Of a stretch of 64,000 nucleotides of DNA, positions 25,633 to 36,824 are shown one piece after another. The notes beneath the pieces are model-generated. The model was not told the origin of the DNA. It was given only the letters and a program-made list of their open reading frames with translations, and did not search any database. This stretch comes from Terebella lapidaria (Eukaryota; Annelida; Polychaeta; Terebellida; Terebellidae), in the NCBI GenBank assembly GCA_949152475.1, contig OX424562.1, positions 20,646,209 to 20,710,208 of the forward strand, read 5' to 3'. The translations under genes were made by a program, and so were the position numbers. Numbering within the stretch: the first letter of the stretch is position 1; every line of letters begins with the position of its first letter.

Positions 25633-27249
25633 ATTTCACTGTATACAGTTTTCCACTTTTATCAGGTTGATCAACATGTCTCGTGAGTCCCTCCTTAATA
25701 GGTCTGGCTTGTTTGCTAACCAATGCCTAAAAGAAGTTCGCATGTGATATCATGGAATTTCGCCTTTTTATGAAATGCTGTTCCATTTGTTTTTCATGCG
25801 AGGACAAATTCAATATCAACGAATCTCCTGGCATATTACGCACGTGGTATTTTTTTCAATAGAAATCATCTTGCTGTCAAGCATTCATTCCGTCGTGTTT
25901 ACCTGTATAATACAAAACTTATACATGCAAGAAAGGCACCATAAGAAATCCAAAGCATTAATCCAAGAAGTGACTGGCAAGAATTTGAGAAGATTACGAC
26001 CGAAGTTTTCGATCAAAATGACCGTTTTGATTCGCCAAGGCCATCCAAGGTCAAATTCAAGGCCACCACATCACGCCAATCGTTTATCTGACCACTTTGT
26101 GGTAATCTAAAACAACACCTTCAGTTCATATCCAGTTCAGGGCGACACGCCAAATCTGAGATCTAGTGTTTTTTGTGAGATGGAAGTCACTCGCAATATA
26201 TATATATTAATGTCATTCAATCAGCTCTAGACCAATGAAAGTATCTTTTATCGGTCATGTCAACACAATTTCCATCCATCGAGAAATTGTACGGATTGAC
26301 ATCCAGATAAGAAGTACAGAAACTGCAGTGGGTCACTTTTCCATTGATTTATTACGGTAGCACATTCACTGTGACTGTGTAATTGACACAGTGGATGATG
26401 ACAGTCAAAAGATTCATGGATAATGAACTGACACATTGTGTCATAAATAATATCAGACATTGAAGATCAAATATACACTTCAACTATACAAACATTCGTA
26501 TATTCAAAATATCAAGCATTCACTAATATATTTGAATGCATGATGATTTGTCAATGATGATACTTTTCAGTTGGGAATCTTGGCTGGTGTTATAACCATA
26601 ATACAATAATTACCTATGCATGTTTTAACTGCAAGTGATAGTTGGAGCTGGTATATTCATAGCTATGGGAAGTACAACGTTATTGTGTTACACAACATTA
26701 TTTTAGCGTTTGTGATGGATTTGATGTCAACTACCATTATTCGTTAATTGTGGTTTCAGAAAATTCTCTGTAATTTTTTTTGCTTTCCGCGACGTCTCAT
26801 GAAATCTAACACGTGATTTTGTTTTTATTTCCATGCCATGTTAATATCGTGGGGAAAAACATTCTTTTCACAAAAACCATCTCCGACCCGAAAGCTCATT
26901 GATATCCTGCGTCGGCAAAAACCTATGCAAATAGTAATTCTGGATAAATGTAACATACTTTGATTGCAAATAAGGATTTGTCATCGAGATTTTGAGTACT
27001 GAGTACTGAGATTTAATTTACCAAAAAACTGCATTACATTGTTACAGTATATGCATAGTTATATTAGTATAAGTGGTGTTTATATCAGACCGTTTATTCA
27101 AATTTGTATTTTCTGTATTCAAATTTGTATTTTCTTTGTATTCACTCTCAGAGGAAGATTCCAGATAAATACTCCTGACATTACTGGTAAAGGAAGTAGT
27201 ATGGAATATGGAACATAACTTTTTGACTGGTTTGGTAATCGCTTTTCAG
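25633..27249. other. No gene recognised
   Basis: AT-rich DNA after the tandem duplication, with a TATATATATAT run near 26198-26208. One 111-codon frame at 25775-26110 has no recognisable domain and no composition that sets it apart from chance. Confidence 0.4.
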
Positions 27250-27372
27250 ACTGGCCGTCGTTTTAAGAACCATAGAGTGCAGCTGCTGAGTGGAGACTGG
27301 TGCCGCCAGGAGATTGATCCTACTGCTGAGTTAATTCTTGCTGCCATTAACAGATCGAGATTCAGAAAGTGA
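27250..27372 (+). CDS. Possible terminal exon, 40 codons, unknown protein
   Basis: A good splice acceptor (TTTTCAG) ends at 27249. An open frame of 40 codons follows to TGA at 27370-27372. The translation is protein-like, with balanced charge and the start TGRRFKNHRVQLLSGDWC, unlike the AT-rich frames around it. No domain is recognised and no upstream exon was found, so it may be a chance frame or a gene remnant. Confidence 0.3.
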   Translation, partial: TGRRFKNHRVQLLSGDWCRQEIDPTAELILAAINRSRFRK

Positions 27373-28085
27373 AAATCAATGTACTAAATGAAGTGTAGAA
27401 CACTAAACTATCAATGCTTTTGTATGTGGGGTGACAACATAATTATTGATGGAGATTGCAATCGCAACAACATCAGTCGTCTTGACAACTAGGCACGGGA
27501 CATTTGCAATGACTTCATTACTGTTCAGAATATTGTCAGGAAGTGAAAACAAATCAATATGAACATATATATTATGTTGACTAGTGTTTACTGATTCTAC
27601 AGTAGCAACTCCCTTGATATTTCACAATACATAGTAGGCTTCGATAAAACTACTCATACGTCTATGCTCTTTGCTTTCTGCTTTTCGATGATATAATCTT
27701 CCTCAATTATGCCATCAGTATGATTTTCGTGATATAATCTTCCTCGGTTGAGGCATTAGTATGAAGTAACATCGTAAAACATTTCGTAATTGAAGACAAT
27801 TCTCGCAACTAAAAAAATTGGAAAACTTTACCACTTGATCACAATGATCACGACAAAATGTGAATTGAAACTGGATAGTTCGATAACAACAGAAGTGGCA
27901 TGTACAGAAATTTGATTGGATGATATCTTGTTGATCTGGAGTCACAGACTCACATATAATAAATGAGTGGTGGGGAGGTAATAGGGCCTCGGGTTATAAG
28001 CACAACATCAAAGCATTATCCCACATCTCAGACACAGAACCTTGGATTCTAATCGTGTGAACAATTTCTTTGGTTGTAACGCCAT
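27373..28085. other. No gene recognised
   Basis: AT-rich sequence with a short local duplication: a ~45 bp segment containing ATATAATCTTCCTC occurs at about 27690 and again at about 27731. Nothing else stands out. Confidence 0.4.
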
Positions 28086-28087
28086 CT

Positions 28088-28224
28088 GAATGTGAGTATC
28101 AATCTATTACCACCAATACAACCAAATTTTGATGATGCCAACAACAAACGTAAAATACAATATTTTTTGCAATAGAAACAAAGCCCGACCAAATAGTTCA
28201 TCCAAAGACACACTGGCGTCATCT
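28088..28224 (-). repeat. Dispersed repeat R1, truncated copy
   Basis: Belongs to a family also seen at 36437-36475, 41443-41760, 47363-47730 and 47731-47877. All copies share the same left boundary (…GTAAGTATCAATCTATTACC) but stop at different points on the right. That pattern is expected of a retroposon in minus orientation with variable 5' truncation. This copy ends at about 28224. Confidence 0.75.
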
Positions 28225-28239
28225 TAAAAAGTTCCTCTT

Positions 28240-28680
28240 TAAAGTGGCATCATCGGTTCTTGGTTTCCCGTATGATATTAGATGTCTTCGAAGAAGCTGG
28301 TGCAGTGCAAAAGTTTCAATGTACGCTATGATTTGTCTAAATTTAACATTGGAATCTGATTTTTTTAAATAGTCTCGTACAGGACGGTTTTTTTCCCAAA
28401 ATATGGGAAAATACACAGTCCAATCATGGTTTGATACATTGTTGTGGAGAATCCCCAAATATTCATCCTGCCTACTTGCTTGTTGAAATTAATGACGATA
28501 TATGGAAATAATGTTTTTGTTTTGTGAACAATTCTTTCACATCTTACGTTCTTTCGGTGTTCAAACTCCACTGCAGGTTCATGTGGACGTACTTTAGAGG
28601 TTATACCTATGATATATCATCAATATATCCTAGCCAATTGATTTATTACGATTTTCATAAACGGATTTTATATACTTCAT
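28240..28680. repeat. Diverged repeat family member
   Basis: Patchy similarity to 13430-13900 and 19735-20190, including the region around the CAGTGCAAAAG block and the ACGGATT block near 28660. No coding content recognised. Confidence 0.55.
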
Positions 28681-28875
28681 ATACATGTATAGGGTATGTA
28701 GTGCATGTGTCAATTTTTGTAAGGTATAGGGGGACAAATGTTACGAATATATATATACGTCTGTGGTACCCCGTACATTTCAAGTATCTTCATCATAATC
28801 ATGCTCAATTATTGACATTATTTATTCGTAGATTCATACGAAAAATAGAAAGCATCATATTAGCATACATCTTGT

Positions 28876-29000
28876 GGCCCAAGTATCATATCCTGCGCCT
28901 TCCTCCATATTCAATAAGGATTAAAAAGGTGACAGACGGACTAAATGGTATTCATTCAGTGGACGAGTAGTATTAAGGCGCAGTGTATGATACTTGGGCC
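28876..29000. mobile_element. 125 bp hAT-type MITE, second locus
   Basis: Exactly 125 bp, with better preserved inverted ends than the copy at 17825: GGCCCAAGTATCAT at the left, the inverse at the right. The flanking octamers CATCTTGT and CATCTGTG are similar but not identical, consistent with an aged 8 bp target duplication. The interior is an imperfect foldback. Confidence 0.8.
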
Positions 29001-29898
29001 CATCTGTGAACAATATTATCCCTTGTAGTATATGATTCAAATATGTCGCTAGGAAACATATGAACACCAGACTGATACAGTTGTGATTCAGAATATTTGA
29101 TAAATAATTTCTTTGAATATTTTTGCACGGAATTGTATGGTCAGTTGAAGAAATTAGATTCAGTAACTCGAACACTCAAGTAATATGATCACACATCAGC
29201 GATTTTTCCACAATATGAACTCAGCTACAATCTCATGTCGGCTGGTATTTGGAAGAATTTCATTACCGATAGAATCGTCTGATGAGAAATTTAATTATAT
29301 TTATAATTATTTCATATTGAATAATTGTATTTGAATTGAATTTCTCGGAAAATGAGACAATACAGGTGTAAGACACTTTCCAGAAACACAACGGCTCATG
29401 AAGTAGAATGTATGGAGAAAAAACCAAGTTTCTTAGTAAATTTTTAATATTGCACAAATCAAGTAGTCAGATTGATAATACTTCATCCCAATGGCAGCTC
29501 AATCTTTTATTTTTACAGCATTTGAAATTAGTACTGACCAGTATCACAAACTTATATGTCAGTCTGATAGCAAAAATAATATGGCATGTTGTGATGGCAG
29601 TTTCACATTAATAGTGGAATGGCTACTGATACTTTGCCAAATTGTTACTATCAATGGGAAGGTGATAAATAGCAAGCTCTGGTTGCTAACGTGTTGTCCA
29701 TCCTTCAATAGTTGCGGGCACGTACTTCATGCACGCCAGATTGAAACTCCTAATGTTTTAAAGAAGGGTTTTTGATAAAATTTCAGCAAATTTTGGAAGG
29801 ATTTAAAATAATAAAATTTCAAATTTTTGTATATTTCAATGGAAACATAATCATATTAAAAATTGATTATATTAAAAATATAAATATACGCATAATAT
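29001..29898. other. No gene recognised
   Basis: AT-rich DNA with several short frames lacking domains. It ends at the LTR-like element that begins at 29899. Confidence 0.4.
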
Positions 29899-31269
29899 TG
29901 TAACGGGTTCTTCACCCTTCTGTGACGTCTTGATGAACCGGTTTTCTAGGGAGGTGGGTGAGTTGTTATTTAACCGGAGCTGAAACGGTAAAACTCCGGG
30001 AAACTGCTACTGCTATACGGTTGAACTCCGGCTAGAAGTCTCTGAAGGTTGGTAGCGTGGTCTGGAATGGACCTCTTAACCGTTGTCCGACTGCCAATCT
30101 GCAACTGCACCTGTAAAGTAAGAATCCGGAGGCGTTTCCGTCTCCGGGCACTGCAACTGCTCCGTCGGGATACCGCTTCACTGCAACAGTTCCGTCGTTT
30201 TCCGCCTTACTGCAACTGCGACTGCCCTGGAATAGAGAATCCGGGAACGTTGCCGTTTCCGAATACTGCAACCGCTCTGCCAGGTTCCGCCGCACTGCAA
30301 ACTGCTCCGGTTGGCTGCGCCTCACCGCAACCTGCGACTGCACCTGAAATGGAGAATCTCGGAAGTGTTCTTACTTCCGGTTACCGCAACCGCTCCGTCA
30401 GGTACTGCCTCTGCTACTCCGTCGTCCGGTACCGCCTCTGCAACTGCTTCGTCGTTCCCGTCTCTGCAACTGCTCCGTCCGGTACCGCCTCCGTAGTTGC
30501 TCCGTTGAATTCCACCTCCGTCTCCGTCTCCTTCCTTGGTGATCTGGGTTCTTGGATCACCCTAAGACGTCGTTACAACTTGGTCTTAACCGACTGTGGA
30601 CTTATCTCCCTTCTTTCCGTATTACTTTCTTTTCCGGTGAACTAACTTTATTATAAATTTCAGTTCCCTAACGAACACGGAAAAACAACTCGGTTGAAGT
30701 TTTCATGTTTATTCTCCAAGTGCACAGTCAGAAGACTTATCTGTTATCATCTGGATGACTCTATCCGGAACAAGGGAGTACTCTGCTATGGGAGAAGGGG
30801 TCTGCACAGGTCGACGTCAGGACACCAACCCCGCCGTCCGCTGTGAAGCGGGGGCTTTTATAGACCTGAGACCCACGTCACGTGACCAACCTATTGTGAC
30901 GTCATAGTCCGCCAAAACACTGATATTTTCCGGATTTCTAAAAACACTCTAGAACCATTCAGTGGCTGACACGTCACCTTTTAAACCGAAAACGAGGCTG
31001 ATCACATGACCTTCCGGAAATAACGTCATTACGTTTTTGTACTCCATTGTTCCGACTCCGTCTCCGGTTCCGTCTCCGGCTCCGGCTTTACCAACATCAC
31101 AAATATACCAAGTTCCGAGACGGAAAACCTTTTAAACATTAACAATACGGAACCGTATGAACCTTTAAACACATATACATTTTAATAAACGGTTATTTAA
31201 CCATAATATCACAAAACACTAATAGAATTACCTAGGGGAAACTTTTGGGTACGCCCCAAAACCGTTACA
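29899..31269 (+). mobile_element. Probable solo LTR, 1371 bp
   Basis: The element starts TGTAACGG and ends CCGTTACA, an 8 bp inverted match of the TG...CA type usual for LTRs. It is flanked on both sides by ATAT (29895-29898 and 31270-31273), a 4 bp target duplication. A TATA-like TTTATAG at about 30857 and an AATAAA at 31184 fit plus orientation. GC content is clearly above the neighbours. The interior carries degenerate CTGCAACTGCTCCGTC repeats, which produce a spurious 198-codon frame at 30049-30645. A non-autonomous TIR element is the alternative. Confidence 0.7.
30090..30520 (+). repeat. Degenerate CTGCAACTGCTCCG repeats inside the LTR-like element
   Basis: A motif of roughly 14-25 bp around CTGCAAC and CTCCGTC is repeated many times in the U3-like part of the element. 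Spacing is irregular. The same style of U3 motif expansion is seen, with another motif, in the LTR at 62.6 kb. Confidence 0.7.
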
Positions 31270-31273
31270 ATAT

Positions 31274-32238
31274 GTAGGGTCTCAGACGCCGTTCATGTAC
31301 ACGTATATCCCCATCATGTTCACGATGTACAAACAGAAATGGAAAAAAAACACTGCATACCAAACATATCTTTTGAGATTCGAGTATTACAAGGAAAACT
31401 ACTGCACATGGATTCAGAATATCCCACTATTCTCGATAGTACCTATATGTATCTACTTTCTCATTATAGCGTCCGATGTAATGTGATCTACCAAATAACG
31501 GTGTTTGTGGAGTCATAAGATAATTTGAAGATCAGAATAAATCGAACCAATTTTTGATAATGGCAGATCAACACATCATTGGGTCTCAAAAATTATTGTA
31601 GGAATACTCCATTGCCTCGAGCTCTACATGTAAATATTCAACCTGTTTATGTTACTGAAATCATTCAAGCGTTAACATTGTTTAAATCCTCGTATATATT
31701 CAGTGTCAGGTCTCACTTGTTCTATAAGTTTATTATGTCCAAATATTTATAGTGGTCATCAGATCAGTAGTAACCTGTTGTCTATGGTTATGAGTACTTG
31801 ACGAATGGAGTCTGTTTCAATTACTGAATTTCTTCGCTGCACCAAATAGGTCAAATCATTTAAACGCCAAACGAAACAATCTCCATTGGATGGTTTTGCT
31901 GACAGTGTCAAGTTCCTACTCATTAGTACACGGTTCTATTGTCCTATGCAATCGACTATTTTTCAGAATCCACTACCAGTAGTAGATTATTTGCGTTCAA
32001 TAGATTATTGGAGTATATTATTCAAATAATGTACTCAACTAGACGCTTCCGGTCGCCTACGACCGCTTGGGTGTATCCCCCGTAGCCCTATCATCTCTGT
32101 TGCCCCAAATATATCACTGTCAAGTGTGAAAAACTAGAGCAAGGGCTAAAAAAGATTACCAGAGAAATATTAAATCTCAAGTCACAACTGTTTTCTTTTC
32201 CCCACCAAAATTGCTGCACTGATCTTCCGAGGTTATTG
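31274..32238. other. No gene recognised
   Basis: AT-rich, with a short GC-rich patch near 32040-32085. I see no gene, RNA or clear repeat boundary. Confidence 0.4.
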
Positions 32239-32239
32239 A

Positions 32240-33262
32240 AGGTTGAATTCAAAATCACCACTGAAATCTCTTTATATGAATTTCCATTTCGACATGTTTG
32301 ATAAAATAACGAAAATACAGATAGATCAATCTTTTCACCTATTTATATTTCAACTCAGAATATTTTACAAACTTGGTTCCAAGTTGAAATTCAAAATGAA
32401 AGTTGACCAAAACTGCATTTCAAGATGACGAAATTGGAGCCAGATCGAACTTCTCACCATAAGTTATATTTCGACTCATGATACATGTATGTGCCAAACA
32501 TGGTTTCAAGTTGAAATTCAAAGTAAAAGTTAACCAAAACTGCATTTCAAGATGACAAAATTGGAGCCAGATCGAACTTTTCGTCATAAGTTATATTTTA
32601 ACTCATAATACCTGCCCAACTTGGTTTCAAGTTGAAATTCAAACTAAAAGTTGACCAAAACTGCATTTCAAGATGACGAAATTGGAGCCAGATCAAACTT
32701 TTTGCCATGAGTTATATTTCAACTCATAATATGTGCCAAACTTGGTATTAAGTTGAAATTCAATGTAAAAGTTGACCAAAACTGCATTTCAAGATGACGA
32801 AATTGGAGCCAGATAGAACTTTTCGTCATAAGTTATATTTTAACTCATAATATGTGCCAAACTTGGTTCCGTGTTGAAATTCAAGCTGAAAGTTTACCAA
32901 AACTGCATTTCAAGATGAAGAAATTGGAGCCAGATCGAACTTTTCATCATAAGTTATATTTTAACTCATAATATGTGCCGAACTTGGTTTCAAGTTGAAA
33001 TTCAAACTAAAAATTGACCAAAACTGCATTTCAAGATGACGAAATGGGAGCCAGATCGAACTTTTCACCATAAGTTATATTTCGACTTATAATACGTGCC
33101 AAACTTGCTTTCGAGTTGAAATTCAAAGTAAAAGTTGACCAAAACTGCATTTCAAGATGAAGAAATTGGAGCCAGATCGAATTTTTCACCATAAGTTATA
33201 TTCTAACTCATAATTTGTGCCAAACATGGTCTCAAGTTGAAATTCAAAGTAAAAGTTGATCA
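32240..33262 (+). repeat. 121 bp satellite array, about 8 copies
   Basis: The word GCATTTCAAGATGA recurs at 32414, 32542, 32663, 32784, 32905, 33026 and 33147. The spacing is 121 bp in five of six intervals and 128 bp in the first. Units also share CAAGTTGAAATTCAAA and GGAGCCAGATCGAA. Divergence between copies is roughly 5-10 percent by eye. Edge copies are the most diverged. No coding potential. Confidence 0.95.
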
Positions 33263-33269
33263 GTGTTTT

Positions 33270-34305
33270 CAAAAAAAGCTATTGTGATCAATAATAGACT
33301 TAACTAGCAAGAAATAATGTTAACTTATTTGGTCACAGCCATAAAATCTCTACTGGACAAAGCCTTCACCTTGTTGAGCCCAATGATCATTATTTTTCGT
33401 CTTAACTATTATCATTATGGTCAATAATAGACTTAACATGTAAAAATAATGTTAACTTATTTGGTTACACCCAGAAATTTCTACCGGACAAAACCTTAAC
33501 CTTGTTGAGCTTACCTTGTTGAGCCCAATAATAAATATTTCTTGTCTTAACTATTTTCATTGTGGTCAATAATAGACTTAACATGTAAAAATAATGTTAA
33601 CTCATTCGGTTACACCCAGAAATTTCTACTGGACAAAACCTTAACCTCGTTGAGCTCAATAATAATTGTTTCTCATCTTAACTATTTTTATTGAGGTCAA
33701 TAATAGACTTAACTAGCAAAAAAAATGTTAACTTATTTGGTTACAGACATAAAATGTCTACTGGACAGAATCTTTACCTTGTTGAGCCCAATAATAAATA
33801 TTTCTTGTCTTAACTATTTTTATTGTGGTCAATAATAGACTAAACTAGTAAAAATAATGTTAAATTATTCAGTACACCGATGAAATCTGTACTGGACATA
33901 CTTTCACCTTGTTGAGCTTAAAAATAAATATTTCTCCTCTTAACTTTTTTTATTGTGGACAATAATAGACTTAACTATTTTTATTGTGGTCAATAATAGA
34001 CTTAACTAGTGAAATAATGTTAACTTATTCGGTTACACCAATGAAATTTGTACTGGACAAAACATTTACCTTGTTGAGGTTAATAATAAATATTTCTCGT
34101 CTTAACTATTTTCATTGTGGTCAATAATAGACTTAACTATTAAAAATAATATTAACTTATTCAGTTACACCCAGGAAATCTGTACTGGACAAAACCTTTA
34201 CCTTGTTGAGCCTAATAATAAACGTTTCTCGTCTTAACTATTTTTTATTGTGGACAATAATAGACTTAACTAATAAAACTAATGTTAACTTATTCAGTAA
34301 TATTG
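33270..34305 (+). repeat. ~131 bp satellite array, 8-9 copies
   Basis: The word CAATAATAGACTTAAC or close variants recurs at 33289, 33422, 33567, 33698, 33830, 33960, 33991, 34122 and 34255. Spacing is 130-133 bp except for one 145 bp unit (an internal duplication near 33505-33520) and one 31 bp local duplication near 33960-33990. The unit also carries CCTTGTTGAGC and ACTGGACAAA. It is unrelated in sequence to the 121 bp array that it adjoins. Confidence 0.95.
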
Positions 34306-34539
34306 TCCTGTTTTCACTGGAAACATCAGTTCTCCACTCTGAACAAGAAACCAGTGTCATTATCTTTCATTGTACAGGCTATTGGGATGATTGTACATGT
34401 CAAAATGGATATTTCAAAATTCTGTAATAAGTTAGGCTGTTAACATATTAATATTTATATGATCATTCTAAAAAACGATTGGTTTCGTGTGACAGCCCTT
34501 CCCAACAACACCTCCAAATATTATCGAGATTCGTCAAAA

Positions 34540-34905
34540 ATTGCCATCAGTAGAGCGTTCACAAGCCATGTGTCTCAAACAGGCTGTTTTCGATGCAAAA
34601 TGTGTCCCCAAACGACCAATTCCGTTGCCACGGCAACCAACATCGATTGGTGTCGGGATCTTACCATAATATATGTGCCTGCAAAAAATAATGGTGATCG
34701 GGTGAGAATTGCGGCCTGTAGCGCGTTCACAAGCCATGTGTTTCAAACAGGTTGTTTTCAATGCAAAATGTGTCCCCAAACGACCAATTCAGTTGCCACG
34801 GCAACCAAAATCGATTGGTGTCGGGATCTTACCATTATATATGTGCCTGCAAAAAATAATGGTGATCGGGTGAGAATTGCGGCCTGTAGCGCGTTCACAA
34901 GAAAA
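34540..34905 (+). repeat. 168 bp tandem repeat, just over two copies
   Basis: GCGTTCACAAG recurs at 34555, 34723 and 34891, exactly 168 bp apart. Because 168 is a multiple of three, one frame (34459-34953) stays open with a repeated CKMCPQTTNS peptide. I take this as a by-product of the period and not as a gene, though it cannot be excluded. Confidence 0.9.
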
Positions 34906-34947
34906 TCTCTGCGGACGCGGACGCGGACACGGACGACGAAGCCAAAT

Positions 34948-34981
34948 CCATAGTATCCGCCGAACTTTGTTCGGGGGATAC
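34948..34981. other. Short strong hairpin at the end of the 168 bp repeat
   Basis: GTATCCGCCGAAC and GTTCGGGGGATAC form a stem around a TTT loop at about 34953-34981. It follows a GACGCGGACGC run. It probably marks the end of a degraded transposon. Confidence 0.6.
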
Positions 34982-34985
34982 AATA

Positions 34986-35960
34986 ATCTACTCCTGTGTA
35001 GAAATAACGAACAACAACAAACCGATGTATGAACGCTACATATTTATTCACTACAGGTAAATTACAGCACGAGATGCATCACATTTTGCAAAAACAAAGA
35101 GCAATGTTGGAACATTTCTCAATTCTGGACGTACAGATGATCATTGCAGCCATGAGATGCTGATTAATAATATCCATGGGTTGTATTTGGCTTTTCACTT
35201 CGTGATAAAATCCATTTGCAGATATCCAGTGAAAACGTTATCCTCGATATTTTGATATTCCTTGGATCCGTAGATCCAAAATTGTGAATATTTCTGCCAA
35301 AAATCTCCAGATCATATTCGTGAACATTTCACACATTTCCTGCAAATATACAGAATGTACAAGCCTATGAAACATTAAGTGCTTAGCTCGTCATTTTGAA
35401 AATAACGTAATATTCATGGTGCCTATTTGGCGGCAAATTTACATTGTCGAATAAATAGCGCAAAGTAAAAATACACCTACTCACCTGTATATGATGGATC
35501 GTATATATCGTGGCTAGGGATGGAACTTTTCAACCAGTCTTGAATCCACGCAAAATTCTGCCATAGATGAATCGTATATCTTGAAACGAATTAAAGGATG
35601 CAGAATATTCATATCCATTTTATATGGACTTTAAGGCTACCGCATTTTGATGCAGAAAGTAAAAGAATGTTATCTCTGTTGAACCGTCAATGAAATCAGT
35701 TTAGTAAATGACTCACCTGTTTGCCGATATGTGTTCGCATCATTTTTTAGGTTCTTCCAATGAATGCCGTTTTGAATGCCGTTTTAAATAAAGGAATGCC
35801 GTTCTAAATACTCAAGTAGCATTCCCTGGTACTTTATAGGCTCCCGCTTTGAAATCCAACTGTACTATCCAAATGCTTTCTGTGAGCTTTCCAAATTTTC
35901 CAGTGAGCTTTCTGTGGCAAAAGAGAGCGCGTGTACTTGTACTTGTACTTGGGGTAAGGG
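34986..35960. other. No gene recognised
   Basis: AT-rich sequence with short frames only. GAATGCCGTTYTAAAT recurs locally near 35770-35810. Confidence 0.4.
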
Positions 35961-35964
35961 GGCG

Positions 35965-36222
35965 CCATAACTCGATGATATGCCCCCTAGATAGAAACCC
36001 GGGATCGGGGAAATCCCCTACTCTTTACGATAAATCCCAAGGGATCTTTTAGGTGCCAGATACCATAGACAGTCTCTGACACCACCCGGCCTTTGTTTTT
36101 ACCGCCAGTCGGGCTGCACTGGCGTGGGAGGTTTTCAGGCACAAGTGGCGCTGAGCGGACTCGAACCCACGACCTGTAGATCATGGGCCGAGCGCTCTGC
36201 CACTGCACCATCTCGCCCCCCC
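35965..36222 (-). mobile_element. tRNA-derived SINE, minus strand
   Basis: On the minus strand the 5' part looks like a tRNA: an A-box-like TGGTGCAGTGG near 36205 and a B box GGTTCGAGTCC near 36155, about 40 bases apart, with tRNA-like flanks. A non-tRNA body follows, including a TAAAAGATCCCTTGGG block near 36045, and runs to about 35965. A run of about 17 C residues lies at its 5' side (36217-36233). It would be transcribed by RNA polymerase III from the internal promoter and mobilised by a LINE. No target-site duplication was found. Confidence 0.75.
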
Positions 36223-36436
36223 CCCCCCCCCCCCAGAGAGCGCGTGTGTTGTCGTGTTTTCTTTTATACTGCTTCATTCGAGTAATACTCACAACCGTAT
36301 GAAAAGAGGCGAAAACGACATAACGCGCATTGCGAATCAACTAAAAAACTATTCAATCGGAACCGTGTAAACTGTAGTCATAACAACAGGAAGCTCTGTC
36401 GTATTCAGATAACCATTCAAATATCAGAATTGAGTG

Positions 36437-36475
36437 TAATGTAAGTATCAATATATTACCACCAATACAGTCGTG
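36437..36475 (-). repeat. Dispersed repeat R1, short fragment
   Basis: A ~40 bp piece that begins at the shared left boundary of the R1 family (GTAAGTATCAAT…) and stops early. It supports the common boundary with variable truncation. Confidence 0.6.
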
Positions 36476-36667
36476 ATGTTGGTTCCACTTGACTGCATAA
36501 ATGAGAACAAAATTACTGAAAATCTTGAAACAAATATTGCGCACCATCGGAGGCATGATGTCAAATAGCTTGGTCAAGGAATTCAGTCATCCGAGATGGC
36601 CGTATATTTGTTTGCAAGTAGGTGTGTGTGTGTGTGGGGGGGGGGGGAGTGTTCACTGGAGACCCTG

Positions 36668-36780
36668 TACTAAGTGGGATAATCGGTTCAGTGTCGCGCC
36701 CCTTCGAAATAATGTACTCGGCCTTCGGCCTCGTACATTATTTCGAAGAGGCGCTCCACTTCACCGATTATCCCTTACAT
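36668..36780. mobile_element. Foldback MITE with TTCGAAATAATGTAC arms
   Basis: The left arm contains GGGATAATCGG and CCTTCGAAATAATGTAC. The right arm is its reverse complement, GTACATTATTTCGAAG through CCGATTATCCC. The centre CGGCCTTCGGCC is itself a small palindrome. Together it forms an approximately 110 bp hairpin. A G-run precedes it near 36636-36648. Confidence 0.85.
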
Positions 36781-36824
36781 CAACTGTCCCATGATAGTAT
36801 TAAGATCTCAGATCTGTTGGTGCC

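Noticed and set aside
30049..30645. 198-codon frame in the solo-LTR region
   Set aside because: It is made of degenerate CTGCAACTGCTCCG repeats, giving a low-complexity reading. No ATG context or domain supports a gene.
32240..34305. CRISPR-like array
   Set aside because: Units are full-length satellites with no unique spacers, in an animal-type sequence.
34459..34953. 164-codon frame with repeated CKMCPQ peptide
   Set aside because: The period of 168 bp is a multiple of three, so one clean unit keeps the frame open in all copies. No domain seen.
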